The notes: generated by a model from the sequence alone, not told the origin. Shown: positions 16,378 through 24,927, numbered from the stretch's first letter. The stretch: DNA of 64,000 bases from Clostridiales bacterium (GCA_017569285.1 CP069419.1:868001-932000); one strand, 5' to 3'. Numbers and translations: made by a program.

Positions 16378-17057
16378 TCTTCCTCCTTCAGCAGGTCCGC
16401 GATCAGGTTCATCCGGTGCTGGATCAGCCATGTTTCCAGCGGAACATCCGCTTCATGGATCTCCTGTGCCAGCTTCTTCCCGACGTAGCGGAAATGCCAT
16501 GGCTCATACTTGTATCCCGTTATATCCTCCCAGGTTTCCCCGTAGCGCAGGATGAAGCCGAAGCGCCAGCAGTTTTCCGCCACCCATTTTCCGCCGACCG
16601 TATTGCGGAATTTCTCATTCAGCGCGGCGGCATTCTTCTGCCCAACGTCCATGGCCAGTCCGGTTTGGTGCTCGCTGGCTCCGGGCGGTGCCACATATTC
16701 CTGGGCTTTTGCCTCGTTGTGCTTTACGCTGACCAGTTTCCGGTGGTAGATGTTGTACTGGGACCGGTAGGCCCGATATCCGCTTACGGAGATTAGGGTC
16801 ATCCCCGTCTCTTCCTTGCAGGCGGCGTACATTTCCTCCAGGGCTTCCGCAGCGTCATCCCGCATCCGGCGTACGGATCCCGGCACCTGCGCTTCCCGCA
16901 GGTTGTCCGGTTCGAAGCCTTCGGAAACCATCCACTGGCGGTTTACCAGGAACAGGTTCCCGCGGGGATTGTTCTGCGGTGCTGCCGTGTCCAGCGGCAC
17001 GGAAAGCAGCATCAGGCCGGCTACCGCCATGGATACCAGTTGACTCAAAAGGCTCAT
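16374..17057 (-). CDS. VanY-family D-alanyl-D-alanine carboxypeptidase (peptidase M15B), copy 1
   Basis: 227 residues, shorter than its neighbour. The N terminus (MSLLSQLVSMAVAGLMLLSV) is a signal peptide or anchor. It has the M15B motifs SGYRAYRSQYNIY, PGASEHQTGLAMDVG (zinc His and Asp) and YEPWHFRYVG (catalytic Glu, zinc His). The gene starts inside the trmB stop codon (ATGA) and its own stop overlaps the next carboxypeptidase in the same way. Action is predicted on peptidoglycan stem peptides outside the membrane. Confidence 0.9.
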   Translation of the reverse strand: MSLLSQLVSMAVAGLMLLSVPLDTAAPQNNPRGNLFLVNRQWMVSEGFEPDNLREAQVPGSVRRMRDDAAEALEEMYAACKEETGMTLISVSGYRAYRSQYNIYHRKLVSVKHNEAKAQEYVAPPGASEHQTGLAMDVGQKNAAALNEKFRNTVGGKWVAENCWRFGFILRYGETWEDITGYKYEPWHFRYVGKKLAQEIHEADVPLETWLIQHRMNLIADLLKEEE

Positions 17058-17815
17058 CTTCCGTCTCCTTCTTTGTTCACGTCACGGTCCAGGCGTTTCA
17101 GCGCCTCTGCCCGGATCCCCGGTGTCAGCCGGTACCGGGTGGGATCAAATTCCGGCGCTTCTTCCTTCATCCGGAAAATACCGAATTTGATCGGCACCCC
17201 CAGGTCCGTAAACTTCCGTTCATGCTCCGATATATAGTTCGGAGCAAAGCCGGCTGCGTGCAGGTCATGTGTCAGGTACCGGATTTCAAATCCGCAGAGG
17301 TCCAGGTAAACCAGTGAATCCTGGAACAGGGTGTCATCGTCCGTCTTGAACCAGATCTCCCCGCCCGGCTTCAGGATCTCGCGGTACTGCATCAGCTGGC
17401 GCGGATGCGTCAGCCGCCGCTTTGCATGTTTGGGATGTTCCGTCCACGGGTTGCAGAAGTGAATATAGATTCTTTCCGCTCCGTCTTCCGGCCCGAATAC
17501 CCGTCCGATAAAGCAGATATCCGTGCGGATGATCTGGATGTTCCCGGGGTTTTCCCCGCAGGCGGCGATGATGTTCCGCCGGGCGGTACCCAGCACGTCC
17601 GGGCTCATATCGCAGACAGCGTAATTGATATCCGGGTTGTCCGCGACCATTGCCGCGGTGCTGACGCCCTTGCCGCATCCCATTTCCAGGTGCAGCGGCC
17701 TTTCCGGTGCCGCAAAGCGCTGCCGCCAGGCATTCCGGTATTCTTCTCCGCCGTTTGTGTAGAACGGGCAGGCATCGAGCTCGGGCCTGGCCCATTTCTT
17801 GGTCCGCATGTGCAT
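17054..17815 (-). CDS. trmB: tRNA (guanine-N7-)-methyltransferase
   Basis: SAM-dependent methylation of G46 in the tRNA variable loop. 253 residues from an ATG at 17815 with GGAGAAG 9 bases upstream. SAM motif I is LEMGCGKGVST; the later acidic motif is AVCDMSPDVLG. The tRNA-binding/catalytic motif reads FCNPWTEHPKHAKRRLTHP, a variant of the usual PDPWPKxRHxKRRL in which PDPW has become CNPW. The C terminus has the family TxFE-like region changed to IKFGIFRMKEE. It heads an operon with two cell-wall carboxypeptidases and a two-component pair, joined by ATGA overlaps. A functional link between them is not known. Confidence 0.85.
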   Translation of the reverse strand: MHMRTKKWARPELDACPFYTNGGEEYRNAWRQRFAAPERPLHLEMGCGKGVSTAAMVADNPDINYAVCDMSPDVLGTARRNIIAACGENPGNIQIIRTDICFIGRVFGPEDGAERIYIHFCNPWTEHPKHAKRRLTHPRQLMQYREILKPGGEIWFKTDDDTLFQDSLVYLDLCGFEIRYLTHDLHAAGFAPNYISEHERKFTDLGVPIKFGIFRMKEEAPEFDPTRYRLTPGIRAEALKRLDRDVNKEGDGR

Positions 17816-17941
17816 CCGGGTTCACTTCTCCAGTTCTTTTTCTTTCCGCGGCTGTCCCGGTTCCGGCATCGGAACCCGATAAACAACCATATTCCTTATT
17901 CTCCGTGCATATCCTTCAATCCTGCCTGCGGCTTTTCCGGC

Positions 17942-17970
17942 TTGAACCCGCCTTCTTCTTCCGATATAAT
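17942..17970 (+). promoter_or_regulatory. Promoter of the EamA transporter gene
   Basis: TTGAAC (17942-17947), 17-base spacer, TATAAT (17965-17970), 50 bases before the start. Confidence 0.75.
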
Positions 17971-18020
17971 AGACAACGGTTTTTGAACCGGATCCATTCC
18001 ATTTCAGGAAAGGCATTTTC

Positions 18021-18929
18021 ATGAAGAACAGATCAATTCAGGGCAGTCTGCTCCTCCTGCTGGGCGCCGTTGTCTGGGGAGCCGCTTTTGTGGCCCAGCG
18101 TGCCGGCATGGATCATATGCCTCCGTTTGCTTTCTCCGGTATCCGGATGCTGCTCGGCTTTACCGTCCTGTACCCGTTTTCCCGGATCACCCGCCGGAAG
18201 ACGATGACCGTCGGAAACCCCACTGCCTTCCGTGCCCTGCAATGGAAAAGCGGCCTCCTGTGCGGTTTCTTCCTGTTCCTGGCCACCTCGCTGCAGCAGG
18301 TCGGCCTGGTGTCCACCGGTGCCGGCAAAGCCGGGTTTATTACCGCGCTGTATGTGGTGCTTGTTCCCGTCGCGGGACTGCTGCTTTTCCGGGCCAACCC
18401 CGGCCGGCTGGTCTGGATCGGGGTGGCGCTGGCGGTCGCAGCGCTCTGGCTGCTGTGCGTGCCGCCGGAAGGGTTTGTCGTTGAAACCGGCGACCTCCTG
18501 CTGGTCGGCTGTGCGGTCTGCTTTACTGCCCAGATCCTCTGTGTGGACCGTTTTGCCCCGCGGGTGGACGGAGTCACGCTGGCCCGGGATGAATTCCTGG
18601 TTACCGGCATCCTGTCCATGATCGTCTCCCTCTGTACGGAAACGGTCACCCTGGAAGGGATTGCGGAAGCGCTGATTCCGATCCTGTATACCGGCATATT
18701 CTCCTGCGGTGTCGGCTACACCCTGCAGGTGCTCGGCCAGCAGCGGGTCAACCCGACGGTTGCCTCATTGATCATGTGCCTGGAGTCCGTCTTTGCGGTG
18801 CTCACCGGCGCGCTGATTCTCGGGGAAGTGATGTCCGGCCGCGAGCTGGCCGGCTGCGCGCTGATGTTCACCGCCGTCATCCTGGCCCAGCTTTCCCCCT
18901 TCCTTTTCCGGAAGCGGAACGCCGGGTGA
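18021..18929 (+). CDS. EamA/DMT superfamily transporter
   Basis: 302-residue membrane protein of the drug/metabolite transporter superfamily: about ten hydrophobic segments arranged as two five-helix EamA repeats. The first begins GAVVWGAAFVAQRAG, typical of the family, and the second ends with the QRVNPTVASLIMCLESVFAVLTGALILGE block that closes most EamA proteins. Such carriers export amino acids, nucleosides or other small metabolites; no substrate can be read. AGGAAAGG lies upstream of the ATG. It is divergent from the trmB operon, with a promoter in the gap, and is followed by a hairpin shared with the convergent phosphofructokinase gene. Confidence 0.88.
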   Translation: MKNRSIQGSLLLLLGAVVWGAAFVAQRAGMDHMPPFAFSGIRMLLGFTVLYPFSRITRRKTMTVGNPTAFRALQWKSGLLCGFFLFLATSLQQVGLVSTGAGKAGFITALYVVLVPVAGLLLFRANPGRLVWIGVALAVAALWLLCVPPEGFVVETGDLLLVGCAVCFTAQILCVDRFAPRVDGVTLARDEFLVTGILSMIVSLCTETVTLEGIAEALIPILYTGIFSCGVGYTLQVLGQQRVNPTVASLIMCLESVFAVLTGALILGEVMSGRELAGCALMFTAVILAQLSPFLFRKRNAG

Positions 18930-18948
18930 GATATTCACTTACATAAAC

Positions 18949-18976
18949 AGGCCGCGCCGGAAATCCGGCGCGGCCT
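18949..18976. terminator. Hairpin between convergent genes
   Basis: Perfect 12-base-pair stem AGGCCGCGCCGG/CCGGCGCGGCCT with loop AAAT. The tails TCATTGT (plus) and GTTTATG (minus) are only moderately T-rich. Confidence 0.7.
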
Positions 18977-18992
18977 TCATTGTCTCCTGGAA

Positions 18993-20264
18993 TTACTTCT
19001 TTTTCTTGGTGTCGGTAACCCAGTCGTAGTCCTTCATGTTCACGTTCAGGTGACGCGGCAGGCCTTCGACCATCATGGGAGTGTAGTGGCCCTGGATCAG
19101 GGGACGTACATAGTCCAGGAACTCTTCGGTCACATAGTTGCCTTCCTTGTTGATCCACTTCCGCGGAACAACCTTTTCGTCGTTGGCGATGCGGTGTACG
19201 TCGAACACGTGCGTGGTGCTCTGGTACGGATCATCGGAAACACGGTCGATAACGACCATCACGCCGGAAGAACCTTCGTCCGCCGCCTTGATGGTGGCGC
19301 CGCCGACGCTGAACGCTTCGTCAACGTCCACACGGCTGGCCATATGTGCGGCCGCCCGCTGCAGGGTGCTCAGTTCGATCGCGCGGGTCTTGCAGCCCAG
19401 TTCGCTCTGCACCAGCTGCGCCAGGTAGGAAGCGGTACCGGTCATCTGGATGTGGCCGAACGCATCGGTGGTGCTGGAGCCGGCAGTGTATTCGCAGACG
19501 TACTTGCCTTCAGGCGTCTTGATGCCTTCGGAAACGACGGCCACGATCACGTCCTTCTTCTCGAGCAGGTCCTTGATTGTCTGGACAAAGCCGGCGATGT
19601 CGAAAGCGACCTCAGGCAGGTAAATCAGGTCGGGGCCTTCGCAGTCTTCGCTGCGGCTCAGCCCGGCGGCGCCGGTCAGCCATCCGGCATTGCGGCCCAT
19701 AACCTCGATGATGTTGACGTTCTTCTTCTTGTAGGAGAAGCCCATCGCGTCACGGATGATTTCCTTGGTGGAAGTGGCAATGTACTTGGCAGCGCTGCCG
19801 AAACCAGGGGTGTGGTCGGTGATCGCCAGGTCGTTGTCGATGGTCTTGGGGCAGCCGACGAACTTCTGCTTCGCTCCCACCAGCAGGGAGTAGTCATACA
19901 GCTTGCGGATGGTGTCCATGGAGTCGTTGCCGCCGATGTAGATGAACACTTCGATATCCAGCTTGTCCAGCAGCTCGAAGATCCGCTCGTAAACGGCCTT
20001 GTCTTCATGAATTTCCGGCAGCTTGTAGCGGCAGGTGCCCAGGAAGGCGGAAGGAGTCCGCTTCAGCAGTTCCAGGTCCAGCTCATTCTTGATGTGCTCG
20101 GACATATCAACGTACTGCTCATCCATGAAACCCTGGATGCCGTACCGCATGCCGTACACCTTGGTGAAGCCGCGCTCCATCGCAGTTTTGTACACGCCCG
20201 CCAGGCTGGAATTGATCACAGCGGTGGGACCTCCGGACTGACCAACAAGAACATTACCCTTCAT
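18993..20264 (-). CDS. pfp: Diphosphate-dependent 6-phosphofructokinase (PPi-PFK)
   Basis: Phosphorylates fructose-6-phosphate in glycolysis, probably using pyrophosphate reversibly instead of ATP. 423 residues, longer than the 320 of ATP-PFK. VGQSGGPTAVIN opens the nucleotide/phosphate site. The motif IGGNDSMDT replaces the GGDGS of ATP enzymes, and CPKTIDNDL has Lys where ATP enzymes have Gly (PGTIDND); that Lys is the known marker of PPi use. EVMGRNAGWLTG is the substrate-binding MGR motif. The Lys-rich tail ends in TKKKK. GGAGA precedes the ATG. purA lies 65 bases upstream on the same strand with no clear terminator between, so co-transcription is possible. The PPi assignment rests on motif rules. 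Confidence 0.88.
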   Translation of the reverse strand: MKGNVLVGQSGGPTAVINSSLAGVYKTAMERGFTKVYGMRYGIQGFMDEQYVDMSEHIKNELDLELLKRTPSAFLGTCRYKLPEIHEDKAVYERIFELLDKLDIEVFIYIGGNDSMDTIRKLYDYSLLVGAKQKFVGCPKTIDNDLAITDHTPGFGSAAKYIATSTKEIIRDAMGFSYKKKNVNIIEVMGRNAGWLTGAAGLSRSEDCEGPDLIYLPEVAFDIAGFVQTIKDLLEKKDVIVAVVSEGIKTPEGKYVCEYTAGSSTTDAFGHIQMTGTASYLAQLVQSELGCKTRAIELSTLQRAAAHMASRVDVDEAFSVGGATIKAADEGSSGVMVVIDRVSDDPYQSTTHVFDVHRIANDEKVVPRKWINKEGNYVTEEFLDYVRPLIQGHYTPMMVEGLPRHLNVNMKDYDWVTDTKKKK

Positions 20265-20329
20265 TGTTTGTTTCTCCTCTTTCTCTCTTCATATATGTCA
20301 ATTTCATTGACCCCTGTGTTGGATGCCGC

Positions 20330-21607
20330 TTATCCGCGGCGGATGATGCTGTCGCGTTCCGGGCCGACGGAGATCCAGCGGACAATCCGTCCCACAGAGC
20401 GCTCAATGCGGTTGACGTAGGCCTTGGCTTCCTCGGGCAGGTCCCACCAGTTCCGCACCCCGGAGATGTCGCATTTCCATCCCGGCATGGTTTCGATCAC
20501 GGGTTCGCACTGGTCCAGCGCCGCCGGGAAGGGGAACTCATCGATCTCCTGCCCGTTCAGGCGGTATTTCACGCACAGCGGGATTTCATCCAGCGCGCTC
20601 AGGATATCCAGCTTCGTCAGAGCGATCTCCGTTGCGGTCTGTACCTGCACACCGTACCGGGTAGCCACCAGGTCGATCGGGCCGACCCGGTAGGGATGAC
20701 CGTCCTTCTCGCTGAATTCGCCGCCCAGCTTCCGCAGCCGGTCCGCTTCCTCGCCGAAGAGCTCGCATACAAACGGTCCCTCTCCGAGGCAGGAGGAGTA
20801 GGCTTTCACCACGCCGATGGTCCGGTCGATCTGCGCGTCCGGAAGTCCGGCGCCGATCGGAGCATAGGCCACCACCGTGCTGGAGGAAGTGGTGTAAGGG
20901 TAGGTACCGAAATCCAGGTCCCGCAGGGCGCCCAGCTGCGCCTCGAACAGGATGCGCTTGTCATCCTTCTGCGCTTCGGACAGGTAGGCTCGCGTATCCC
21001 GGATGAACGGCTTGATCTTTTCGCAGCTGTTCTTCAGCCACTTTTCGATGTCTTCTTCGGATACCGGATCCGCGCCGTAAACGCCGGTCAGGATCAGGTT
21101 CTTCCACTCCCGCAGAGCATTCAGGTGCGCCTTCAGCCGTTCCGGATAGAATAGCTCGCCTGCCATCACCGTCTTCTTCTGGAACTTGTCTGAATAGAAC
21201 GGCGCGATTCCCTGCTTGGTGGAGCCGAATTTCTTATCCTTCAGGCGGGCTTCCTCCAGCACGTCCAGTGTCCGGTGCCAGGGAAGCAGCAGCGACGCCC
21301 GGTCACTGATCATCAGGTTGTCCGGCGTCACATTGATGCCCTTGCTCTTTACATCCTTGATTTCCCGGAGCAGGCTCTCAGGATCCAGCGCCACGCCGTT
21401 GCCAAGCACGTTCATCACGCCCTTGCGGCATACGCCCGACGGGAGCAGGTGCAGCGCAAAGGTGCCCAGCTCGTTCTTGACGGTATGCCCGGCGTTTCCG
21501 CCGCCCTGGAACCGTACAACCACGTCAAAGTCTTCCGTCAGCAGGTCAACCATCCTGCCTTTTCCTTCGTCACCCCAGTTGATTCCGACAATTGCGGTAC
21601 AAGCCAT
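20330..21607 (-). CDS. purA: Adenylosuccinate synthetase
   Basis: GTP-dependent joining of IMP and aspartate, the first committed step to AMP. 425 residues with the hallmark N terminus VGINWGDEGKGRMVD (usual VGxQWGDEGKGKxVD; Asp and His of the active site follow), GGGNAGHTV, the SDRASLLLPWH region, IGVVKAYSSCLGEGPF and the C-terminal LPEEAKAYVNRIE plus ISVGPERDSII, which binds GTP and aspartate. GGAGG stands before the ATG. A promoter lies upstream, with a small hairpin in the leader at 21640-21659. Confidence 0.96.
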   Translation of the reverse strand: MACTAIVGINWGDEGKGRMVDLLTEDFDVVVRFQGGGNAGHTVKNELGTFALHLLPSGVCRKGVMNVLGNGVALDPESLLREIKDVKSKGINVTPDNLMISDRASLLLPWHRTLDVLEEARLKDKKFGSTKQGIAPFYSDKFQKKTVMAGELFYPERLKAHLNALREWKNLILTGVYGADPVSEEDIEKWLKNSCEKIKPFIRDTRAYLSEAQKDDKRILFEAQLGALRDLDFGTYPYTTSSSTVVAYAPIGAGLPDAQIDRTIGVVKAYSSCLGEGPFVCELFGEEADRLRKLGGEFSEKDGHPYRVGPIDLVATRYGVQVQTATEIALTKLDILSALDEIPLCVKYRLNGQEIDEFPFPAALDQCEPVIETMPGWKCDISGVRNWWDLPEEAKAYVNRIERSVGRIVRWISVGPERDSIIRRG

Positions 21608-21667
21608 GGAAGTTCCTCCTTCCGGGTCGTTTCCAGAGCGCGTGCAATCATCTGCACGCTACCGTTC

Positions 21668-21697
21668 ATTTTACCCCCTGCACCCGTTATTTGTCAA
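21668..21697 (-). promoter_or_regulatory. purA promoter
   Basis: Minus strand TTGACA (21692-21697), 18-base spacer, TAAAAT (21668-21673). The leader carries a GCGTGCA/TGCACGC hairpin at 21640-21659. I do not see a purine riboswitch signature. Confidence 0.78.
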
Positions 21698-21721
21698 TGC
21701 GCCGGGGACTTTCCGGACATG

Positions 21722-21760
21722 AAAAAAACGGGCTCTTTCATGATGCCATAAAAGAGCCCG
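21722..21760 (-). terminator. Terminator of the HU gene
   Basis: Minus strand CGGGCTCTTT, 12-base loop, AAAGAGCCCG, then seven T. Confidence 0.9.
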
Positions 21761-21775
21761 CCGGGTGATCTGGAA

Positions 21776-22060
21776 TTACTTCTTTTTCTTGGCAACGGCA
21801 TCCTTCATGCCTTTGCCGGCCTTGAAAGCGGGAGCCTTCGTCGCGGCGATCTTGATCTTCTCGCCCGTGCGGGGATTCCGTCCGGTGCGGGCGCTGCGGG
21901 CGCGGGTCTCGAAGGTGCCGAATCCGGGCAGGATCACTTTGCCGTCCTTGACGATGCCGCCCACGATGGCGTCCAGGGTAGCAGTAACAACCTTCTGGGC
22001 TTCAACCTTGGTGATTTCCGCTTTGGAAGCAACGACTTCGACCAGTTCAGTTTTGTTCAT
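21776..22060 (-). CDS. hup: DNA-binding protein HU
   Basis: 94-residue nucleoid protein of the HU/IHF family, a dimer that bends DNA without strong sequence preference. MNKTELVEVVASKAEITK is the typical N-terminal helix pair, GFGTFETRARSARTGRNPRTGE the beta-arm with the conserved RNP intercalation motif, and IKIAATKAPAFKAGKGMKDAV the C-terminal block. It ends in a KKKK tail, slightly longer and more basic than in Bacillus HU. Single gene with its own promoter (TATAAT at 22111-22116) and a strong terminator, as fits an abundant protein. Confidence 0.96.
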   Translation of the reverse strand: MNKTELVEVVASKAEITKVEAQKVVTATLDAIVGGIVKDGKVILPGFGTFETRARSARTGRNPRTGEKIKIAATKAPAFKAGKGMKDAVAKKKK

Positions 22061-22110
22061 GGAATAATCCTTCCTTTCCGGGCATTTCGCCCCTGATCAT
22101 TGTTGCTTTT

Positions 22111-22139
22111 ATTATACACCCTTTTGCCGAGCCCCGCAA
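22111..22139 (-). promoter_or_regulatory. Promoter of the HU gene
   Basis: Minus strand TTGCGG (22134-22139), 17-base spacer, perfect TATAAT (22111-22116). Confidence 0.72.
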
Positions 22140-22168
22140 CCCCCTGTTTTCAAGCGTTTCAGCCGGTT

Positions 22169-23143
22169 TTATTCCCCGTAGGGGAAGATCTTCTCGATCG
22201 TGCCGTCCTCGTGGATGGTCAGTTCGGTGAATTTGACATTCCGGCGGTGGTTGATGCCGTTGGAAAGCTCGCAGTCATGGTAGAACAGGTACCACTTTCC
22301 GTTGTATTCCACGATGGAGTGATGCGTGGTCCAGCCCAGCACCGGCTCCATGATCCGTCCCTTGTAGGTGAAGGGGCCGTCCGGCCGGTCGCCTTCCGCG
22401 TACACCAGGTAATGCGTGGTACCCGTGGAATAGGACAGGTAGTACTTGCCGTTGAACTTGTGTATCCAGGGGCCTTCAAAATAGCGCCGTTCCTCGTCTT
22501 CGGCCTTCAGCGGCTCGCCGTTCTCGTCGAGGATCTGCAGATGCTTCGGCTCGGTTTTGAAATGCTTCATGTCCGCGTCCAGTTCGGCGAACATCGGTCC
22601 GATTGCGGGTTCCTTCCCTTCCGGCCGGTGCTCATCAGGATTGAAGGAACCGCTCTGCCACATCTCCAGCTGGCCGCCCCACAGGCCGCCGTAGTAGATA
22701 TAGCTGCGCCCGTCGTCATCCACCAGCACGGCCGGGTCGATGCTGTAGCTGCCCGGGATATAGTTTTCTTCCGGGGTGAACGGGCCGGCGGGATCATCGG
22801 AAACTGCCACGCCGAGGCGGAAGATGCCGTCCTTGTCGCGTGCCGGGAAATACAGGTAGTACTTTCCGTTTTTGAACGCGGCGTCCGGGGCCCACATCTG
22901 CTTGCTCACCCACGGAACGTCCTTCATGTGCAGCGCACAGCCGTGGTCCACGCATTCCGCGTCCGGTCCGTCCATGGACAGGATATGGTAATCCTCCATC
23001 CGGTACTCATCCCCGTCATCGTTATCCTCGCCCTCATGCGGGATATCGTGGGAGGGATAGATGTAGATTTTTCCGTTGAATACATGGGCGGAGGGATCGG
23101 CTGTAAAGATGTGGCTCACCAGCGGTTTTCTTTCCTGACTCAT
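22169..23143 (-). CDS. Glycoside hydrolase family 43 (beta-xylosidase/arabinofuranosidase-type)
   Basis: 324-residue five-bladed propeller glycosidase. GH43 landmarks: the catalytic-base Asp in IFTADPSAHVFNGKIYIYPSHD, the pKa-modulating Asp in WAPDAAFKNGKYYLYFPA, and the acid Glu in RRYFEGPWIHKFNGKYYLSYS. The IDPAVLVDDDG and HHSIVEYNGKWYLFYHD blocks complete the propeller. No signal peptide, so it would act in the cytosol on imported xylo- or arabino-oligosaccharides. It lies 25 bases behind a MerR-family regulator, probably in one transcript, which suggests local control. The exact sugar is not resolvable by eye. Confidence 0.9.
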   Translation of the reverse strand: MSQERKPLVSHIFTADPSAHVFNGKIYIYPSHDIPHEGEDNDDGDEYRMEDYHILSMDGPDAECVDHGCALHMKDVPWVSKQMWAPDAAFKNGKYYLYFPARDKDGIFRLGVAVSDDPAGPFTPEENYIPGSYSIDPAVLVDDDGRSYIYYGGLWGGQLEMWQSGSFNPDEHRPEGKEPAIGPMFAELDADMKHFKTEPKHLQILDENGEPLKAEDEERRYFEGPWIHKFNGKYYLSYSTGTTHYLVYAEGDRPDGPFTYKGRIMEPVLGWTTHHSIVEYNGKWYLFYHDCELSNGINHRRNVKFTELTIHEDGTIEKIFPYGE

Positions 23144-23168
23144 CGCTTTCCGGTTCCTTTCGTTCCTG

Positions 23169-23558
23169 TTATTTGGCTTCCTTGGCTTCCCGGGATTCGT
23201 ATTCCTCGAGTTTCCGGGAGAAATAGCTGACCTTCCAGGTCACCTTCTCCAGGTGCTTTTGCATTTCGGCAATCCGGGCAATCACATTCTCCCGGTGTTC
23301 CGTCAGCATGTTCACGCGTTCGCGCAGGGTATACTCCCCGGCCTGGGTCAGCTGCACAAACCGGGCAATCTCCTGCAGGGACATCCCCGTGTTCTTCAGG
23401 CAGCAGATCAGGCCGAGCGCCTCCAGGTCCTCGTCCGTGTACTGGCGGATGCCGCCCTGGCTCCGCTCGATGCTGTGAATCAGGCCTTCCTTCTCATAGT
23501 ACCGCAGGGTGTGGGCGGTCAGGCCGGTTTTTCTGCTGACATCCTGGATTGAGTACAT
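23169..23558 (-). CDS. MerR family transcriptional regulator
   Basis: 129 residues. N-terminal winged helix-turn-helix MYSIQDVSRKTGLTAHTLRYYEKEGLI, then the RQYTDEDLEALGLICCLKNTGMSLQEIARFV wing and second helix pair, then a long coiled-coil dimer helix from about residue 75 (RERVNMLTEHRENVIARIAEMQKHLEKV). No C-terminal Cys pair or ligand domain, so it is not a metal sensor of the MerR/CueR type; it resembles the YyaN/AdhR-like small regulators that respond to aldehydes or stay of unknown signal. GGAGG precedes the ATG. A dyad fitting MerR operators lies between promoter and start, implying autoregulation and control of the GH43 gene behind it. Confidence 0.9.
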   Translation of the reverse strand: MYSIQDVSRKTGLTAHTLRYYEKEGLIHSIERSQGGIRQYTDEDLEALGLICCLKNTGMSLQEIARFVQLTQAGEYTLRERVNMLTEHRENVIARIAEMQKHLEKVTWKVSYFSRKLEEYESREAKEAK

Positions 23559-23582
23559 ATGCGGCGCCTCCGATCCTCTTGA

Positions 23583-23600
23583 CTTAGAGTAAACTTTAAG
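23583..23600 (-). promoter_or_regulatory. Probable MerR-type operator
   Basis: Imperfect dyad CTTAGAGTAAACTTTAAG; the CTTA-AGT/ACT-TAAG arms match the class of sites used by AdhR-like MerR proteins. It sits just downstream of the predicted start point of the merR transcript. Confidence 0.6.
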
Positions 23601-23609
23601 AACAGATAG

Positions 23610-23638
23610 ATTATACGGTCTGTACCGCTGTATGTCAA
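23610..23638 (-). promoter_or_regulatory. Promoter of the merR-GH43 unit
   Basis: Minus strand TTGACA (23633-23638), 17-base spacer, TATAAT (23610-23615): full consensus, so basal transcription should be strong unless blocked at the dyad downstream. Confidence 0.82.
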
Positions 23639-23653
23639 CCGCTTCCGGTCAAT

Positions 23654-23684
23654 CGAAAAACCGGAAGAGGAACCTCTTCCGGTC
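23654..23684 (-). terminator. glyA terminator
   Basis: Minus strand ACCGGAAGAGG, short loop, CCTCTTCCGGT, then a T run. Confidence 0.88.
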
Positions 23685-23691
23685 ATCAGGC

Positions 23692-24927
23692 TTACTTGTA
23701 CAGGGGATACCCGGCCATCAGGTCTTCGACCTGCTTTTTCACTTCCGGCACGGCAGCTTCGCCTTCCCGCAGGATGCGGGCAATCCAGCCGGCAACCTTC
23801 TTCATTTCGGGCTCTTTCAGGCCGCGCGTGGTGGCCGCAGGGGTACCGACGCGGATACCGCTGGTCACGAAGGGGCTCCGGGTTTCATTCGGAACGGTGT
23901 TCTTGTTCACGGTGATGTTGGACGCCTCCAGCAGGGCTTCCATCTGCTTTCCGGTCATCTCGGTGCCGGTGAAGTCCAGCAGCAGCAGGTGGTTGTCCGT
24001 TCCGCCGGACACCATACGCACGCCTTCCTCGCGGAAAGCGTTTTCCAGTGCCTTGGCGTTCAGCACGATCTGGTGCTGGTAGGCTTTGAATTCATCAGAC
24101 AGCGCTTCCTGGAAGGAAACGGCCTTCGCGGCAATCACATGTTCCAGCGGACCGCCCTGGGTTCCGGGGAAGATCGCCTTGTCAATCGCCTTCGCGTACT
24201 CTTCCCGGCAGAGGATCATACCGCCGCGGGGGCCGCGCAGGGTCTTGTGGGTTGTGGTGGTCACGAAATCCGCGTAAGGCACGGGGCTGGGATGCTCACC
24301 CGCGGCCACCAGGCCCGCGATGTGGGCCATATCCACCATCAGCATGGCGCCGACTTCATCGGCGATCTCACGCAGGGTTTTGAAGTCAATGATCCGGGGA
24401 TAGGCGGACGCACCGGCCACAATCAGCTTCGGATTGTTTTCCTTCGCCAGGCGGCGTACTTCATCATAATCGATCATTTCCGTCTCAGCGGAAACACCGT
24501 ATGGAACAAAGTTGAAATAGGAACCGCTCAGGTTCACCGGGCTTCCGTGGGTCAGGTGCCCGCCGTTGGACAGGCTCATGCCCATCACGGTGTCACCGGG
24601 CTTCAGCATTGCGAAGTACACGGCGGTGTTCGCCTGTGCGCCGCTGTGCGGCTGTACGTTCGCATGGTCGGCGCCGAACAGTTCGCAGGCCCGTTTCCGT
24701 GCCAGCTCTTCCACGATATCCACATATTCGCAGCCGCCGTAGTAGCGCTTTCCCGGATATCCTTCGGCGTATTTATTCGTCAGGCAGGTACCCATCGCCG
24801 CCATCACAGCCGGGGAAACGAAGTTCTCGCTGGCGATCAGTTCGATGTGGGTCCTCTGCCGGTTCAGTTCCAGTTCAATTGCCTCAGCCACCTGTGGATC
24901 CGCCTGGCGGATCAGTTCCAGTTCCAT
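23692..24927 (-). CDS. glyA: Serine hydroxymethyltransferase
   Basis: PLP enzyme converting serine and tetrahydrofolate to glycine and methylene-tetrahydrofolate; main one-carbon source. 411 residues with the family motifs [60 protein letters not shown], the PLP lysine in [15 protein letters not shown] and the C-terminal [16 protein letters not shown]. Stands alone between its promoter and terminator. The start ATG at 24927 follows a GGGGGT stretch rather than a strong ribosome site. Confidence 0.96.
   Translation of the reverse strand: MELELIRQADPQVAEAIELELNRQRTHIELIASENFVSPAVMAAMGTCLTNKYAEGYPGKRYYGGCEYVDIVEELARKRACELFGADHANVQPHSGAQANTAVYFAMLKPGDTVMGMSLSNGGHLTHGSPVNLSGSYFNFVPYGVSAETEMIDYDEVRRLAKENNPKLIVAGASAYPRIIDFKTLREIADEVGAMLMVDMAHIAGLVAAGEHPSPVPYADFVTTTTHKTLRGPRGGMILCREEYAKAIDKAIFPGTQGGPLEHVIAAKAVSFQEALSDEFKAYQHQIVLNAKALENAFREEGVRMVSGGTDNHLLLLDFTGTEMTGKQMEALLEASNITVNKNTVPNETRSPFVTSGIRVGTPAATTRGLKEPEMKKVAGWIARILREGEAAVPEVKKQVEDLMAGYPLYK

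Noticed and set aside
21608-21700. Purine riboswitch before purA
   Set aside because: Only a 7-base-pair hairpin is visible; the leader is about 60 bases and lacks the three-way junction motifs.
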